A stretch of 19,745 bases of DNA. Source: an uncultured Collinsella sp. (GTDB taxonomy: Bacteria > Actinomycetota > Coriobacteriia > Coriobacteriales > Coriobacteriaceae). Numbering within the stretch: the first letter of the stretch is position 1; each line of letters starts with the position of its first letter. A program made the position numbers and the translations under genes. The notes under the pieces were generated by a model. The model had not been told where the DNA came from. It saw nothing but the letters and a program-made list of their open reading frames with translations, and did no database searches. Below are positions 7,432-13,649 of this stretch, one piece after another. The stretch covers positions 1 through 19,745 of the forward strand of contig URYT01000012.1 in assembly GCA_900552185.1 (NCBI GenBank). The letters run 5' to 3'.

Positions 7432-7531
7432 CTCGACGCTTACACCCCGTGCATGCGCAAAAAGCACCTACATGGGGTCATCGACTGTATGGTCGAGGTT
7501 TGGATTTCACCTGTAACCTTTCTCTTGACCC
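7432..7531 (-). promoter_or_regulatory. Candidate structured leader RNA of the MgtE-like/NRAMP-like operon
   Basis: In the transcript, GGGTCA (7531-7526) can pair with TGACCC (7480-7475). This encloses two small hairpins, with arms 7515-7519/7496-7500 and 7492-7496/7481-7485, as a three-way junction. The same TGACCC overlaps the 5' arm of a competing 15-bp-arm hairpin at 7444-7478 (13 of 15 pairs, TTTTT loop). In addition CTCGAC (7437-7432) is complementary to GTCGAG (7497-7492). Mutually exclusive stems are typical of a riboswitch or attenuator. No known class was recognised by eye, and the M-box consensus is not evident. Confidence 0.4.
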
Positions 7532-7546
7532 TCATTAACCGCAGTA

Positions 7547-7555
7547 ACTATAGCA
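7547..7555 (-). promoter_or_regulatory. Extended -10 promoter for the MgtE-like/NRAMP-like operon
   Basis: On the minus strand TG-C-TATAGT forms an extended -10 box at 7555-7547. The best upstream hexamer (TTCGAT) is at a short 15-bp spacing, which an extended -10 can tolerate. Transcription would begin near 7540, giving a leader of about 185-200 nt before the first start codons. Confidence 0.4.
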
Positions 7556-7629
7556 TCAGCATCGCCCTGCGGCATCGAATTTATGCGCTGCACATTGCAG
7601 GCATACCAAACGCTGACGCATCCGTGACA

Positions 7630-7658
7630 TAGTCATTGGGGACGTTCTTAAATGACTA
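7630..7658. repeat. REP-like palindrome
   Basis: TAGTCATT and AATGACTA form a perfect 8-bp stem around the 13-nt loop GGGGACGTTCTTA. It lies 20 bp beyond the stop of the NodB-like gene. The same stem and loop recur at 16039-16067 (one loop change) and 19700-19730, and a compensated variant is at 16082-16110. Confidence 0.75.
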
Positions 7659-7689
7659 CCCAATGACTACTCTGTGGTTACTCTGTGGT
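7659..7689. repeat. Short 11-bp-period tandem duplications at the 3' end of the NodB-like gene
   Basis: TACTCTGTGGT is repeated exactly in tandem at 7668-7678 and 7679-7689, the second copy covering the last codons and the stop. AATGACTAC (7651-7659 and 7662-7670) is also repeated with an 11-bp period, its first copy being the REP arm. These look like slippage or insertion scars next to the palindrome. Confidence 0.6.
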
Positions 7690-9084
7690 GTCTTCGTCCT
7701 CGGCAGGTTGGGGGAACACGGCGTCCTTGGGCATGGTGACCTTCGTCAGCGAGGTGAGCTTTTTGCTCAATGCCGTGTCCGTCTTGACCAGGTCGCTGAG
7801 CGTCACGATCTTGTAGCCGTCGGCAATGAGGCCGTCGATAATCTGCGGCAGCGCCTCGAGCGTCTGCTCGGCGCATTCGTCTCTATCGGTGAGCAGCACG
7901 ATATTGCCCGGCGTCACCGAATCGAGCACCGTCGAGACCTGCTCGTCGGCACCGTTGAGCAGCCAGTCGCCCGAGTCAATATTCCACGAGACCACGGCGG
8001 AGACCAGGTCCATCGCATCAATCCAGTTTTGCTCGTCAAAGGCAGCGTAGGGAGCACGCAGCAGCATCGTCTTCACGCCGGTCGCCGACTTAATCGCATC
8101 GGTGCCTTTCGTGATCTGTTCGCGTACCGCCTCACGGTCCTGGCCCTTGAGCGAATCGTCGCTGTAGCTGTTGGATCCGATCTCGCACCCGGCATCGACA
8201 ATCGCCTTGGCCGTGGCAGGCGAGGCCTCGACCGCATCGCCCGAAAGGAAGAACGTCGCGGTGACGCCCTTTTCCTTGAGCACCTGCAAGATCTGTTTGG
8301 TGGCGCCGCTCGGACCCTCGTCAAACGTCAGTGCCACGTACTTTTTGTTGCCCTTGGGCGCCACGCTGGCGCACGCAACAACGCAATCGGTGGCGGGCAC
8401 AACCTCGCCGCGGTCTTGCGTCTTGCCTGACTGCTCACCAACCCACACCTCGGATCGGCCCTGGACACCCCATGTCTGCACATACTCGATAGCGCCCGTG
8501 CCCTCGACCTTGAGCTTGGGCTCGATAACCGTAGCCTGAACCTCGTGCTTCTCGTAAGTGTTACGGCCATCCTTGACCGTCACCTTCTCGCCGCCCTCGA
8601 GTTCGCGGCTATCCCATTTGCCCTGCTTCACGCGCTTGCCGTCGACCTTCACCGACAGCTTTTCGCCCCCATGGCGCTTGAGCACGCTGTCATCGACGGC
8701 CAGCAGGTCGCCTGCGTCGTAGGTGTCAGTCAACTCCTGGTCGTCGATGAGATTCTGCAGCGTAGAGCCCACACGCACCGCGGTCTTCTGGCCGTTGAGC
8801 TCCACGTCCACACTGCGGTTGACGTAGCCCACGACGGCAGCGATAAACAGCACGAGCGCGCAACCCACGGCGATGAGCGCATAGGGCAGGCGAGACGAAC
8901 GACGGGGCGTACGGCTGTTGCCGATGCGCGCACTGCGGTCGCTAAAGCCGCGGCTATGGTTGAGATACATCGCGCCGGGCTTACGGTGACGCTTGCGCTG
9001 ACCGCTGGGCAGCTGCCCCAGGTCGCGGCGCGCCGTCGGACGCGCACCCGAACGCCCGTTTAAGTTGGATCCGTTTTGGCGCAT
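7678..9084 (-). CDS. Membrane-anchored NodB-fold (polysaccharide deacetylase-like) protein, probably inactive
   Basis: 468 residues: a basic cytoplasmic tail (1-65), one TM helix (about 66-88), a linker with ubiquitin-like beta-rich repeats (about 90-190, VDVELNGQKTAVRVGSTLQNL, perhaps DUF348-like), then a NodB domain (about 250-440). NodB enzymes remove N-acetyl groups from peptidoglycan or other glycans using a metal held by Asp-His-His. Motif 1 is TFDEGP (D255, with E256 for the metal Asp). In motif 2 both His are replaced (N305 and D309 in GSNSYSDDSL). Motif 3 RAPY and motif 4 DSGDW are kept. The motif 5 His is T399 (LLTD). The fold is clear, but the metal site and catalytic His are gone, so a binding or regulatory role is more likely. 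The ATG follows GGGGAGG at 4-bp spacing. Confidence 0.85.
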   Translation of the reverse strand: MRQNGSNLNGRSGARPTARRDLGQLPSGQRKRHRKPGAMYLNHSRGFSDRSARIGNSRTPRRSSRLPYALIAVGCALVLFIAAVVGYVNRSVDVELNGQKTAVRVGSTLQNLIDDQELTDTYDAGDLLAVDDSVLKRHGGEKLSVKVDGKRVKQGKWDSRELEGGEKVTVKDGRNTYEKHEVQATVIEPKLKVEGTGAIEYVQTWGVQGRSEVWVGEQSGKTQDRGEVVPATDCVVACASVAPKGNKKYVALTFDEGPSGATKQILQVLKEKGVTATFFLSGDAVEASPATAKAIVDAGCEIGSNSYSDDSLKGQDREAVREQITKGTDAIKSATGVKTMLLRAPYAAFDEQNWIDAMDLVSAVVSWNIDSGDWLLNGADEQVSTVLDSVTPGNIVLLTDRDECAEQTLEALPQIIDGLIADGYKIVTLSDLVKTDTALSKKLTSLTKVTMPKDAVFPQPAEDEDTTE

Positions 9085-9105
9085 GTGCCCTCCCCCATAA
9101 ACACA

Positions 9106-9135
9106 GCAAGCCGGAGCAACAGGTCTCCGGCTTGC
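9106..9135 (-). terminator. Hairpin between the PRC-barrel and NodB-like genes
   Basis: An exact 11-bp stem GCAAGCCGGAG / CTCCGGCTTGC with an 8-nt loop begins 21 bp after the PRC-barrel stop. On the minus strand it is followed only by TGTGTTTATG, a poor T-tract. It may therefore be a partial terminator or mRNA-stabilising hairpin rather than a full stop. Confidence 0.55.
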
Positions 9136-9156
9136 CTCCCATCATTTGGTACGTCG

Positions 9157-9912
9157 CTATTTTGTAGCTTTTGACGAGCCTCCGCTCGCCTTTTGGTATT
9201 CGTCCTTAAAGGCCTTGAACATGCCGCGCGTCTTGCCGAGCTGCTTGCCCAGTGCGCGACTGCCCTTGTCCACGGCAACCGATCCCTTGTCGTCGAGCAC
9301 CTTGGCGCCCTTTTTGACCTTGTCGCCCACCACGACGCTGGCCTCGGCGGCCTTGGCAGCCGCACCGCCCGAATACCCGAGCGACTTGACCTCGTCCGAG
9401 ACGACCATCGCGCCGTTCTCGTAGCCGCGCAGCATCGTCGGCGGCACCTGCGTGTCACCAACCAAAACACTCGAAGCAGCACCGGCGGTCACATAGAATG
9501 CCTGCACGATGCCCGAGCGCGGCTTGAACTCAACGTCCGAGCAATAGCCCACGACGTCGCCCGATTCCGTGCGCACGTCCATACCGACCCAGATGATGCA
9601 ATCGTCCAGGTTGATGTCGAGGCGCTTGGCCGCAGCGGTATCGTACGTGTCCTTGACGTCATCGACCGCAATGGCGCCCTCGTAGACACCAATGGCGTCG
9701 AGCGCTACGAATCGATCGGGGCGCTCGATCATGCCCGCGATATCGGACTGGCGGACCATAAAGCCGACCACGCGCGTACCGCCCGGGGTAAAGACCGGAA
9801 AGTGAATCTTTCCGAGCTTTTTAGGGCTGCGCGGCGTGCCGTCCTTTTTGGTGCGCTTGTCCTCGGTGGGCTTGCGATAGATCTTGGCGCCGACAAAATC
9901 CCCGGCGCGCAT
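9157..9912 (-). CDS. PRC-barrel domain protein
   Basis: 251 residues, soluble, no signal peptide. Two PRC-barrel-like units are visible: about 32-85 (KLGKIHFPVFTPGGTRVVGFMV...DRFVALDAIG) and about 100-170 (IIWVGMDVRTESGDVVGYCSDVEF...). A Lys/Ala/Gly-rich, probably flexible tail follows from about 180. PRC barrels are small beta folds found in RNA-processing and membrane-associated proteins and often serve as protein-protein adaptors; no enzyme activity is implied. Its ATG overlaps the stop of the upstream YtxH-like gene in TAATG, so translation is probably coupled and the two products may work together. PRC-like units also open the nearby MgtE-like protein, but the two are not otherwise alike. 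Exact function unknown. Confidence 0.8.
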   Translation of the reverse strand: MRAGDFVGAKIYRKPTEDKRTKKDGTPRSPKKLGKIHFPVFTPGGTRVVGFMVRQSDIAGMIERPDRFVALDAIGVYEGAIAVDDVKDTYDTAAAKRLDINLDDCIIWVGMDVRTESGDVVGYCSDVEFKPRSGIVQAFYVTAGAASSVLVGDTQVPPTMLRGYENGAMVVSDEVKSLGYSGGAAAKAAEASVVVGDKVKKGAKVLDDKGSVAVDKGSRALGKQLGKTRGMFKAFKDEYQKASGGSSKATK

Positions 9913-10301
9913 TATGCCTCGGTCGAGGGCTCCGCAGCCTCGGTATCAGCCTCGACGGCGTTCTCGACCACGACGTCGGCGGCAGGCGTCACGTTGCCGC
10001 CCGAAATGGCGTCGTTGAGCTGCTCGCGCAGCTGGTCCATGCGCTCGCGGGCCAGGTCGACCTTGGCGCGCAGGTCGTCGGTCTTGGCGTCGACCATCGG
10101 GCCAAAGTCATTCACCGCAGCACGGGCCTCCTCGGCGCTGTGCTCGTAAGTGTCGCGCATATTGTCCCAGGCGTCGTTGGCGATATCGGCAGCCATGGCG
10201 CGGGTCTCGGCGCCCGAGCGCGGGGCCAGAGCAACGCCGACAATAGCGCCGGCAGCGGCACCAAAAAGTGCGCCGGAGACAAAGCTGAAAGTCTTACCCA
10301 T
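9912..10301 (-). CDS. YtxH-like small membrane protein
   Basis: 129 residues. The N-terminus MGKTFSFVSGALFGAAAGAIVGVALAPRSGAETR has the Gly/Ala-rich TM helix followed by LAP-SG-ETR typical of YtxH/gas-vesicle-like general stress proteins. A charged, coiled-coil-prone helix follows (about 40-105), then an acidic Ala/Glu tail. The ATG at 10301 is chosen over the longer open frame (to 10373) because it gives the family N-terminus and has GAGG seven bases upstream; the ATG at 10307 is a close alternative. The last base of its TAA is the first base of the PRC-barrel ATG. A consensus -10 box lies about 50 bp upstream. Likely membrane-associated; the family's biochemical role is unknown. Confidence 0.82.
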   Translation of the reverse strand: MGKTFSFVSGALFGAAAGAIVGVALAPRSGAETRAMAADIANDAWDNMRDTYEHSAEEARAAVNDFGPMVDAKTDDLRAKVDLARERMDQLREQLNDAISGGNVTPAADVVVENAVEADTEAAEPSTEA

Positions 10302-10352
10302 GATCATTCCTCTCCTGCGGGCACGTCGGTGCCCACCGTTTGAATGTTGTCC

Positions 10353-10358
10353 ATTATA
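10353..10358 (-). promoter_or_regulatory. -10 box for the YtxH-like/PRC-barrel pair
   Basis: A perfect TATAAT is read on the minus strand, about 45 nt before the start codon allowing for the transcription start. No good -35 hexamer is seen at 16-18 bp. It gives this pair its own promoter, separate from the cluster upstream. Confidence 0.5.
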
Positions 10359-10437
10359 CCCGCAGCGCATCACTTGCCGCTCCGCTCATCTACGTACGGC
10401 AAAGGCGCAGGTACGTGATGGTGATAAACGCGTAGGC

Positions 10438-11271
10438 CTACTCTTGGGGCATAGCCGGCATGGCCGCCGTGGCACCCGGGTCCTCGCCGGCGCCGTCCAC
10501 GAGCGGCAGGCTGCCCTCATGCGCAGGTCCTGCCGGAACCGTCGCCGCACCGCCAAAGACGGCAGCGGAAGCCTCGTGGTTCTCGGCAACCGCGCCCTCG
10601 GTATCAATCGCCGCCTGGGGCTCGTCGTCAAAGTTGGGGACACCCTGGGGCTCGGTGGGAACAGGCTCGGCGGTCGCATCGGCAACGGGCTCGGCGTCGG
10701 CCGGCACATCGCCCTCGTCAGCGCCCTCGTCCTCGGCAGCATCTTCGCCGTTCGCAGTGGCGACGGCCTCGTGAGGATCCTTGCCCTCGGCCTCGGCGCG
10801 CATGCCCAGCACCAGGTTGCGCAGGCCCGCGACCGTGCCTTCCACGTCGGGGGCAGGCTGGTCGGCGTGCAGGTACGCCCAGTCCATCATAAAGGTGGCC
10901 GAAGACAGCGCACCGATGGCCAGCGCGTCGTCGGGGCACGAAAGCTCAACCTCAAAGACGCGCTCGTCGTGCTCACTTACGCGCGTGCGGCCGCACGAGA
11001 TGCTACCGGCAAGACCGGTCTCGTTCATGAGCTCGACCGTCACGTGCTCCAGCAGATGGCAAAGCTCGGTCTGGCCCATGCAGTCCTGGAACTCGCGACC
11101 GGAATCACCCAGGCACAGGTGCTTGGCAATCGCCGGCACCAGGTAATACACGCGCGCCGTGGCCTCGATATCCTCCGAGGTCATGAGCGGCATGCCGGGG
11201 TTCACCAGCACATGCGCGCAGATCTTGTCCTCGCTGACGGTGACCTTAAGGATGTTGAACAGGCCTGCCAT
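10438..11271 (-). CDS. Stand-alone protein resembling the N-terminal domain of cyanophycin synthetase, with acidic tail
   Basis: 277 residues, cytosolic. Residues about 1-160 include ELCHLLEHVTVELMNETGL followed by CGRTRVSEHDERVFEVELSC. This resembles the LEHVALELQ...GRTR region of the N-terminal domain of cyanophycin synthetase (CphA). The ATP-grasp and Mur-ligase-like domains that do the synthesis are absent. From about 165 to the end the chain is a low-complexity Ala/Glu/Asp/Pro tail, probably disordered. GGGGAG precedes the ATG, and the start lies 24 bp after the stop of the CNNM/CorC-type gene, so the two are probably co-transcribed. In CphA this domain binds the growing polymer; here it might bind an acidic or peptide ligand. 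Function not known; the domain assignment is by motif recognition only. Confidence 0.68.
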   Translation of the reverse strand: MAGLFNILKVTVSEDKICAHVLVNPGMPLMTSEDIEATARVYYLVPAIAKHLCLGDSGREFQDCMGQTELCHLLEHVTVELMNETGLAGSISCGRTRVSEHDERVFEVELSCPDDALAIGALSSATFMMDWAYLHADQPAPDVEGTVAGLRNLVLGMRAEAEGKDPHEAVATANGEDAAEDEGADEGDVPADAEPVADATAEPVPTEPQGVPNFDDEPQAAIDTEGAVAENHEASAAVFGGAATVPAGPAHEGSLPLVDGAGEDPGATAAMPAMPQE

Positions 11272-11295
11272 AACTCTCCCCTACTCTTCCTTGTC

Positions 11296-12669
11296 CTACT
11301 CGTCGCCGTCGTGCGGATTCGCGGAACCCGCACCCGACGCCGCCGGCTTCTCTGCCGAAGACTCGGAATCCTTCTTATCGGTTTCGGCCGGAGCGATCAC
11401 GCGAATGAGCGAGATGCGCTGGCCACGCATCGACTGCACCTTGAACTTGTACCCCGCAACCTCAAATACCTCTCCGATGTCGGGCACCGAGTCGCAAAGC
11501 TCCAAAATCCAGCCGGCGATGGTCTCATAATCATCGCTTTCCTCGAGCGGCCAACCAAGCTCAATCGCGTCATCGCACGAAAAACGCCCATCAACGAGCC
11601 ACTCGCGGCGCGAAAGGCGCGTGAGATACTTGTTGTCGGGGTCGAACTCGTCCTCGATCTCGCCGACGATCTCCTCGACGATATCCTCGATGGTGATAAT
11701 GCCGGCCGTGCCGCCGTACTCGTCCACGACCACCACGATCTGGTCGTGCGAGGTCTGCATCTCGGACAGCAGCGGCAGGATGTCCTTGGTGTCGGGCACA
11801 AAGGTGGCGTCGCGCAAAAAGCCGGCGATGGGCTGGTCGCCCTTGCCGTCGAGCGCGGGCTGAATCAGGTCCTTGATGTGCGCAATGCCGGCGACGTTGT
11901 CGGGATCCTCGTGATAGACGGGGATGCGGCTGAAGCCGGTCTGGCGCATGGTGGACAACACGTCGGCGACCGTCTCGTCGTCCTCGCACATGGTGGTGTC
12001 CACGCGCGGCACCATGACCTCGCGGGCAACGGTATCGCCCAAGTCAAAGATCTCGTGGATCATACGCTTTTCCTCGTCGAGCAGGTCGTCCTGCTCCGAG
12101 ACCATGTACTTGATCTCTTCTTCCGAGACGTTTTGGCGGTCGTCGGCGCTCTTGATGCGCAGGATGCGGGCCAGGCCATCGGAGCAGGCGCCGGTCAGCC
12201 ACACGAGCGGACGGGCGATCTTTTGGAAAAACGACAACGGTCCCACGACCTGCTTGGACACGCCCTCGGCATTGGCCAGGCCGATGCGCTTGGGGACGAG
12301 CTCGCCGATCACGATGGACACGAAGGCGACCGCGACGGTGATGATGACCGGCGCCAGGCCGCGCGCGATGGCGGAGAGCGGCGCGATGCCAAAGCTCATG
12401 AGCCACGTGGCGAGCGGGTCGGACAGACTCGTCGAGGCGACGGCGGACGAGGCGAAGCCCACGAGCGTAATGGCAACCTGGATGGTGGCGAGCAGCTGGT
12501 CGGAGTCGGCAGCCAGCTTAATGGCACGCTCGGCGCGCTTGTCGCCTTCCTCGGCCTCGTGCTCCAACACGGCGCGCTTGGCCGTGGTGAGCGCCATCTC
12601 GGACATAGAGAAGTAGCCGTTGATGAGGGTCAAAACGAGGGTGGTGATAAGGGAGATGGTTATGTCCAT
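11296..12669 (-). CDS. CNNM/CorC (hemolysin C-type) transporter with CBS pair
   Basis: 457 residues in the standard order: CNNM/DUF21 membrane domain (about 1-190, with NGYFSMSEMALTTAKR and FVSIVIGELVPKRIGLANAE), a CBS pair (about 205-330, VMVPRVDTTMCEDDETVADVL and QIVVVVDEYGGTAGIITIEDIVEEIVGEI), a CorC_HlyC domain (about 350-430), and a short charged tail. Bacterial members (CorB/CorC, YfjD-type) export or exchange Mg2+ and bind ATP-Mg through the CBS module; some are linked to Co2+ resistance. It is the third Mg2+-related protein in the window. The ATG has no close Shine-Dalgarno: GGAGG lies 15 bp upstream and can pair with CTCC just before the start, which might hold back translation. Confidence 0.9.
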   Translation of the reverse strand: MDITISLITTLVLTLINGYFSMSEMALTTAKRAVLEHEAEEGDKRAERAIKLAADSDQLLATIQVAITLVGFASSAVASTSLSDPLATWLMSFGIAPLSAIARGLAPVIITVAVAFVSIVIGELVPKRIGLANAEGVSKQVVGPLSFFQKIARPLVWLTGACSDGLARILRIKSADDRQNVSEEEIKYMVSEQDDLLDEEKRMIHEIFDLGDTVAREVMVPRVDTTMCEDDETVADVLSTMRQTGFSRIPVYHEDPDNVAGIAHIKDLIQPALDGKGDQPIAGFLRDATFVPDTKDILPLLSEMQTSHDQIVVVVDEYGGTAGIITIEDIVEEIVGEIEDEFDPDNKYLTRLSRREWLVDGRFSCDDAIELGWPLEESDDYETIAGWILELCDSVPDIGEVFEVAGYKFKVQSMRGQRISLIRVIAPAETDKKDSESSAEKPAASGAGSANPHDGDE

Positions 12670-12779
12670 CGGGAGTTTCTCGAACCTCCAAGATTCGGGA
12701 CGTCAGGTTAAAACGTTGATGGCGGATACGGCAATTGCACCGGCGCCCAAACGAGAACGCGGGCGCGCAGGCGTGGTCG

Positions 12780-13463
12780 CTAGATTACGAAGAGGATCAC
12801 CGCCATGAACTGGAAGATGCTGCCGGCGAGCACCCACAGGTGAAACACGCTGTGCAGATAGCGCACGTTTTTGGCGATATAGAACGGCACGCCCGCGGTG
12901 TAGCACACGCCGCCGACGGCGAGCAGGGCAAGTGCCACGGGGTTGAGCAGCGCAACAAGTTCGGGCAGCTTAAAGACAACGAGCCAGCCCATCAGCAGGT
13001 AGACCAGGCCGCTTACCCAGTGCGGTTGACGCTCGCGTAGGAAGCACTCGAGAGCGATGCCGATAATGGCGATGGCCCATACGGCAAAGAACAGCGCAGG
13101 GCCGCCGTCGTTTGCGAGCGTGATAAGGCAAAACGGCGTATAGCTGCCCGCAATGAGCAGGTAGATGCAGCTGTGGTCGATGATGCGAAACACGTGCTTG
13201 GCGCGCGCGGGCTGAATCGCGTGGTAGAGCGTGGAGGCTAGGTATTCGAGGATAATGCTGACGCCATAGACAATCGCCGCGGCCATATGGGCCGGGCCTC
13301 CGCCGCGCAGGGCGGCGAATACGATCAGGAGCACCAGGCCCGCGATACCCAGCAGGCAGCCGACACCATGGGTGACGGAGTTCATGATCTCCTCGCCCAC
13401 TGTGTAGTGTGGAACGGCCGCGGTCTTGGGTCGCGGCTTAGAACTGTCGCTCGAATCGGACAT
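12780..13463 (-). CDS. Hemolysin III / PAQR-family membrane protein
   Basis: 227 residues with seven predicted TM helices. Conserved PAQR motifs are present: NSVTHGVG at the first helix, STLYHAI, RIIDHSCIYLLIAGSYTPF, and HSVFHLWVLAGS near the C-terminus. The conserved Ser, Asp and His residues would form the Zn2+ site seen in adiponectin receptors, which are ceramidase-like hydrolases. Bacterial homologues are named hemolysin III (YqfA/TrhA), but true haemolysis is rarely shown; a role in membrane lipid homeostasis is more likely. ATG at 13463 is chosen because the longer frame opens only with a TTG that overlaps GGAGG; GGAGG then lies 11 bp upstream. A TATAGT -10 box is about 35 bp upstream. 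It is 110 bp from the CNNM/CorC-type gene, so it may be separately controlled. Confidence 0.9.
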   Translation of the reverse strand: MSDSSDSSKPRPKTAAVPHYTVGEEIMNSVTHGVGCLLGIAGLVLLIVFAALRGGGPAHMAAAIVYGVSIILEYLASTLYHAIQPARAKHVFRIIDHSCIYLLIAGSYTPFCLITLANDGGPALFFAVWAIAIIGIALECFLRERQPHWVSGLVYLLMGWLVVFKLPELVALLNPVALALLAVGGVCYTAGVPFYIAKNVRYLHSVFHLWVLAGSIFQFMAVILFVI

Positions 13464-13498
13464 GCCGGTTACATCCTCCAACGTAAAGAGTTCTCAAC

Positions 13499-13504
13499 AC
13501 TATA
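13499..13504 (-). promoter_or_regulatory. Possible -10 box for the PAQR gene
   Basis: TATAGT on the minus strand, 35 bp before the start codon at 13463. The -35 region is poor. Position in the divergent intergenic region fits. Confidence 0.35.
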
Positions 13505-13571
13505 TCAAAGCGTCTAGGTACGTGCGAAATTTGCACCATACGTGACCCTTTGTTTACCCATTCTTTGCCTG

Positions 13572-13600
13572 TTGACGCATCAACGGCGAACGTCCATAAT
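13572..13600 (+). promoter_or_regulatory. Strong promoter of the alpha/beta hydrolase gene
   Basis: TTGACG (13572-13577) and CATAAT (13595-13600) have an exact 17-bp spacer. CATCAAC at 13578-13584 and its complement GTTGATG at 13616-13622 flank the -10 box and probable transcription start. The first also forms GTTGA-CGCA-TCAAC with the -35 region. These repeats are candidate operator half-sites. Confidence 0.65.
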
Positions 13601-13613
13601 GCGCTTGCATTAA

Positions 13614-13631
13614 ATGTTGATGTATTAACAT
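13614..13631. repeat. Imperfect palindrome in the leader of the alpha/beta hydrolase gene
   Basis: ATGTTGATGTATTAACAT is an 18-bp near-palindrome (one mismatch per 8-bp arm) just downstream of the expected transcription start and before AGGAG (13637-13641). It could be a repressor site or an mRNA hairpin near the ribosome-binding site. Confidence 0.45.
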
Positions 13632-13649
13632 CTTATAGGAGAATACCGC

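Noticed and set aside
7354..7540. M-box (ykoK) or cobalamin riboswitch in the leader of the MgtE-like gene
   Set aside because: GGTGAAATCC and CCATACAGT recall pieces of these classes, but the long conserved blocks of either consensus are missing and the order does not fit. It is kept only as an unclassified candidate.
10374..10437. Terminator after the CphA-N-like gene
   Set aside because: TTGCCG and CGGCAA can pair across a 17-nt loop, but the stem is only 6 bp with no T-tract. Too weak to call.
10150..12711. Very long plus-strand open frame (853 codons)
   Set aside because: It lies opposite three convincing minus-strand genes (YtxH-like, CphA-N-like, CNNM/CorC-type). Its product is rich in His, Arg and Gly with no domain, as expected for the complement of GC-rich coding DNA.
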